In this document: piece by piece, positions 61,245-64,000 of the stretch
How the letters are laid out: the number at the start of each line of letters is the position of its first letter
Numbering within the stretch: the first letter of the stretch is position 1
NCBI GenBank assembly: GCA_026390835.1
Contig: JAPLFD010000016.1
Location: forward strand, 62,001 to 126,000
Reading direction: 5' to 3'
DNA from: Sphingobacteriales bacterium
GTDB lineage: Bacteria > Bacteroidota > Bacteroidia > Sphingobacteriales > Sphingobacteriaceae
DNA length: 64,000 bases
The notes under the pieces: model-generated
The model's input: only the letters and a program-made list of their open reading frames with translations
What the model was told of the DNA's origin: nothing
Database searches by the model: none
Translations under genes and position numbers: made by a program

Positions 61245-62840
61245 TTATTTTTTTAATAGCGTGGAGTCGGTAGTGCAAGTAAGCCCATCTTTGCCCATCA
61301 TCCAGGTGCTTGGCGCTCCGCTACCATCGGCTTGGTAATTTAGTGCATTGGTTGGGATACAATCGTATAAATTGTAATGCTCCAGGTATTCATTTAAATC
61401 GGCTTGAATAACCAACCGAGATTTTTGCGGAACCTTAAGCGTTACTTTTACACGTTGGTTACGCCACAATTCGGAGGGTATTAAATGTATAGCCTCATCT
61501 AATAGTAATACCGAATCTTGTTGAAGTACCCGGTACTGTATGCGTTTAACCGCCGCCAATGCAGTCTCGAAGTTTTTACCGTTAGAAATATATTGTACCA
61601 CTATGGAAGCGCTTTGGTCATTACTAGGCTCAATATTCAATCGCATATTATCCGGAGAATCGTGGTTATTCTGATTGATAACTATTTTGCCTTTGGTATA
61701 GTGCCCATCTACGTGGTAGCTTAAGCTGTCTTCTTTGGTTAAAAATTTATCTTTATTAAGTTGAAGATAAAAAGTAGGGTAGGTTTTTAAAGCTAGTGTT
61801 TGTGAAAACCGAGCCTCTTGTTTAAACTCACCAGCAGTTTTAAATCCGTAGTATAAACCAATAGATAGGGCTACTAGCCAAACTATCAGTAGTGCAAAGG
61901 CACTATTTTTACCAACCGTGCTCTTGTTAAACAATACCCGCACGGCAAATAAAATGAGCGATACCAAAGGGATGATTACAACCAAGAAAGCCGAAATGTA
62001 AATAGCCGCCTGGTACTCGGGGTTTACAATACTAAAAGGGAATATAGGCAATTCCGAACTGTTCCAAACTCCCAAAACAGCTAATAATGCTACAAAAAGG
62101 GAGAATAAAAGCAATACCCCCACGGCAATACTAAAGCCACCAATAATTTTAATAATCACCATACCTGTTTTTCCTAAAAACTTGCCGAAGTGCGAAAAGA
62201 GTTGCTCAATAAAGCGGCCTAACCGTTGAAAAAATGGCTGCACTTCCTTTTGAGCAGTATGTAGGTGTTCTTTCACAGCGGCTAGCTCCTCATCAAAATT
62301 CTTTTTAAAGTTTTGTAAGGTGGCTGCTTCTCCTTTCATGGCTAATTTATCTGCTCGGCTAATTGCTTTTGGTAGTACAATCCATAAAATAAGGTATAGG
62401 ATGAAGCCCGTTCCAAAGAAAAAGAAACTCAAGAGAAAGAGTAGTCTAATCCAACGGGGCTCTAGGTCGAAATAGTGGCCTATGCCTGCACAAACGCCGC
62501 CAAAAATTCGATCTTCTGTATCTCTAAACAATCTTTTGTCCACCCGAACCGTGTTTTCGTCGCTCTCCTCATCCAGAAGTTCAAAATCGCTCGGGCTGCC
62601 CATTTGTTGGGTTACCGCCAACACATCAGCCAACACAATTACCTGTTTGTTGTCTTTTGTGAGTAGTTCGTTAAACATTTCTGCCAAGCGATTTTCAATG
62701 TCGCCCACTATTTCGTAGCTATCTGTACTGTAACCAAAATGTTTTTTCACTTGGTTCATATAGGTAATTAATACCTCGTAGGCATCTTCTTCTATATGAA
62801 AAACTATGCCGTTTATGTTTATAATAATCGTTTTATTCAT
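61245..62840 (-). CDS. PspC domain membrane protein
   Basis: A 531-residue membrane protein. It begins with a small N-terminal domain (about 1-90). A PspC domain (about 100-170) reads RLFRDTEDRIFGGVCAGIGHYFDL and includes a hydrophobic helix. About four more helices lie between 225 and 360, and a C-terminal periplasmic beta-rich region extends from about 365 to 531. PspC is the toxin-control/membrane-stress sensor of the phage-shock system. Here it follows a PadR regulator by 5 bases, so the pair is probably a PadR-controlled envelope-stress operon. Confidence 0.88.
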   Translation of the reverse strand: MNKTIIININGIVFHIEEDAYEVLITYMNQVKKHFGYSTDSYEIVGDIENRLAEMFNELLTKDNKQVIVLADVLAVTQQMGSPSDFELLDEESDENTVRVDKRLFRDTEDRIFGGVCAGIGHYFDLEPRWIRLLFLLSFFFFGTGFILYLILWIVLPKAISRADKLAMKGEAATLQNFKKNFDEELAAVKEHLHTAQKEVQPFFQRLGRFIEQLFSHFGKFLGKTGMVIIKIIGGFSIAVGVLLLFSLFVALLAVLGVWNSSELPIFPFSIVNPEYQAAIYISAFLVVIIPLVSLILFAVRVLFNKSTVGKNSAFALLIVWLVALSIGLYYGFKTAGEFKQEARFSQTLALKTYPTFYLQLNKDKFLTKEDSLSYHVDGHYTKGKIVINQNNHDSPDNMRLNIEPSNDQSASIVVQYISNGKNFETALAAVKRIQYRVLQQDSVLLLDEAIHLIPSELWRNQRVKVTLKVPQKSRLVIQADLNEYLEHYNLYDCIPTNALNYQADGSGAPSTWMMGKDGLTCTTDSTLLKK

Positions 62841-62845
62841 GTCCG

Positions 62846-63184
62846 CTATTTTTTAGTTTTTTTAATCCTGGCTGTTTCAACGGCAAAGGCCAGTTCTTTC
62901 CAGGTGTTATTTAGTTGTTCCAAGGTTTTTGTGCCTTCCGCTGTTAATTGGTAATATTTTCGCGGCGGCCCCGAGGTTGATTCTACCCAGTTGTAACTGA
63001 GTAAACCGTTGTTTTTTAAACGGGTTAAAAGGGGGTACAGGGTACCCTCTACCACCAAGAGCTTGGCTTCTTTTAGCTCATTGATGATATCTGAGGCATA
63101 TATTTCCCCTCGGGAAATAATGGATAGAATGCAGTATTCCAAAATTCCTTTCCTCATTTGGGTTTGCGTATTTGCTAGTATCAT
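62846..63184 (-). CDS. PadR family transcriptional regulator
   Basis: A 112-residue winged-helix regulator: MRKGILEYCILSIISRGEIYASDII, VEGTLYPLLTRLKNNGLLSYNW and GPPRKYYQLTAEGTKTLEQL. First gene of a PadR-PspC operon. The promoter -7 box is only 4 bases upstream of the ATG, suggesting a leaderless or nearly leaderless mRNA. A perfect inverted repeat lies between the -33 and -7 elements, a likely autoregulatory operator. Confidence 0.94.
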   Translation of the reverse strand: MILANTQTQMRKGILEYCILSIISRGEIYASDIINELKEAKLLVVEGTLYPLLTRLKNNGLLSYNWVESTSGPPRKYYQLTAEGTKTLEQLNNTWKELAFAVETARIKKTKK

Positions 63185-63188
63185 GATA

Positions 63189-63220
63189 CAAAGATATAGG
63201 TATTACTTGGTAATATGCAA
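63189..63220 (-). promoter_or_regulatory. PadR promoter (-33 TTG, -7 TATCTTTG)
   Basis: On the minus strand TTG at 63220-63218 and TATCTTTG at 63196-63189 are spaced by 21 bases. The ATG at 63184 follows 4 bases after the -7 box. Confidence 0.65.
63201..63215. promoter_or_regulatory. inverted-repeat operator for PadR
   Basis: TATTAC-N3-GTAATA is a perfect inverted repeat inside the -33/-7 spacer. PadR operators usually have dyad symmetry of the ATnnn/nnnAT type near the promoter, so binding of the regulator would block transcription. Confidence 0.6.
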
Positions 63221-63523
63221 TACATAGTAGTAAATAATTTCAATTCCGGAAAAAAATAATTTTTTGGTTGCAACAATTAGATTATTAAAGGTTATTTGAA
63301 CCTTCCAGTAAAATCTGCACAATCACCTGCCCTACACCCCCTCAAAATTGTGCTTTTGGCCTTGTTTATTTGTCTATCAAATAAACATTAATTAACTGAT
63401 AATCAACATATTATTATTTTATTGTTAAAATACGTTTAAATATATTTTGTTATAACACTTTTGCTTCTGATATTTAGGGTTAGAAATAATCAATAATTAA
63501 CTAGATTCTTAATTAAAAATTGT
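63221..63523. other. AT-rich leader region upstream of the SusC-like gene
   Basis: A 303-base spacer with no coding sequence that I can support. The last 120 bases are very AT-rich and contain a near -7 match (TATATTTTG at 63441-63449, one base too long) but no clear -33. It probably holds the SusC promoter and a long leader. Confidence 0.35.
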
Positions 63524-64000
63524 ATGAAAAAACTCTTACAAAGTTTGTTCGTATTGATGCTGGTAGCTTCTGCAGCCTTTGCTCAAGATCGAACTATTAC
63601 GGGTACAGTTACTGCTAAGGAAGATGGCTCAGCCCTTCCAGGAGTAAGTATCCAGGTAAAAGGTACCAAAGTTGGTACGCAAACCAGTGCTGATGGTAAA
63701 TTCAGCATTAAAGTAGCACAAGGACAGAGTGCCTTAACTTTTTCTTTTATTGGCTTTGTTCCAAAAACTGTTACCCTTGGTAATGGCTCAAACATCAACG
63801 TAAGCTTAGAGTCTGACTCTAAAGTATTATCTGAGGTGGTTGTTGTGGGATATGGTACGCAAACTAAAAGAGAAATCACAGGTTCTCAATCAACCGTAAA
63901 AGCTGCGGATATTGCCAATGCGCCAATTTTGTCGCCAGAGCAAGCCTTACAAGGTAGAGCTCCAGGTGTGCAAGTAACGCAATCATCTGGTACGCCGGGT
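63524..64000 (+). CDS. SusC/RagA-type TonB-dependent receptor (N-terminal part)
   Basis: The first 159 codons of a gene cut by the window end. A signal peptide (LVASAAFAQD, about 1-21) is followed by a CarboxypepD_reg-like domain (about 22-105, ITGTVTAKEDGSALPGVSIQV). The conserved VVVVGYGTQTKREITGS TonB-box/plug linker comes next, then the plug start QALQGRAPGVQVTQSSGTPG. These are hallmarks of SusC/RagA receptors, which import glycans or peptides with a SusD-like lipoprotein. A SusD partner is expected just beyond the window. Confidence 0.95.
   Translation, partial: MKKLLQSLFVLMLVASAAFAQDRTITGTVTAKEDGSALPGVSIQVKGTKVGTQTSADGKFSIKVAQGQSALTFSFIGFVPKTVTLGNGSNINVSLESDSKVLSEVVVVGYGTQTKREITGSQSTVKAADIANAPILSPEQALQGRAPGVQVTQSSGTPG

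Noticed and set aside
1-64000. CRISPR arrays, insertion sequences, integrases, prophage or defence genes.
   Set aside because: No regularly spaced repeats, transposase or integrase motifs or phage genes were seen in any frame.

Overview
The window is chromosomal DNA from a member of the phylum Bacteroidota, probably a Sphingobacteriia, Chitinophagia or Cytophagia relative. The evidence is a gliding motility lipoprotein gene (gldH), SusC-type and other TonB-dependent receptors, carboxypeptidase-regulatory-like domains, a fused AsmA-like/GT51 transglycosylase, a RicT homologue with a Cys-rich N-terminus, weak or absent Shine-Dalgarno sequences, and many upstream matches to the Bacteroidota -7 promoter element TAnnTTTG. 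It is a dense core genome region with no insertion sequence, prophage or CRISPR array that I can see.

Layout. 0-8 kb: histidine catabolism (hutU and the start of the next gene), a small Cys/His-rich secreted protein with a TonB-dependent receptor, a large zinc metalloprotease, a probably truncated beta-propeller lipoprotein and tRNA-Pro(GGG). 8-14 kb: ybeY, a pirin, a CBU_0592-like membrane protein, mnmG with two parS-like palindromes, an Ig-like lipoprotein and a gamma-carbonic anhydrase. 13.68-14.13 kb: an AT-rich spacer holding a cluster of DnaA-box-like 9-mers, a candidate replication origin. 14-21.9 kb: thiL, rmuC, a membrane metallopeptidase, apaG, dusB, a CPBP protease, a DUF2007 protein, cdsA and a TonB-like protein. 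21.9-32.2 kb: mfd, DUF2752, TM2, Nif3 and CdsZ-like zinc-ribbon proteins, a KAS III enzyme, a LUD protein, ftsH and rsfS. 32.2-41.4 kb: birA, a DsbD-like reductase, pfkA, the rpsP-rimM-trmD-rplS translation cluster interrupted by two small regulatory modules, and a glutamate dehydrogenase. 41.4-49.6 kb: a GT51-hpt-psd-small Cys/Lys protein operon, Mrp/ApbC with a NifU domain protein, peptide deformylase, an M16 peptidase and msrA. 49.7-64 kb: an unknown secreted coiled-coil protein, comM, ffh, a truncated CBM9-like gene, a LysM glucosaminidase, an O-methyltransferase, ruvX, holB, ricT, gldH, murF, a PspC-PadR pair and the start of a SusC-like receptor.

The most notable signals are the two parS-like palindromes around the mnmG promoter and, about 4 kb away, the DnaA-box cluster between the carbonic anhydrase and thiL genes. 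Together they suggest that the window may contain the chromosomal origin and the ParB-loading centromere. Second are the small regulatory modules inserted in the usually compact rpsP-rimM-trmD-rplS cluster: an Xre/membrane-protein pair with its own promoter and overlapping operator, and a divergent pair of small HTH-like genes. All functional calls come from reading the sequence and from family knowledge; no database search was run.
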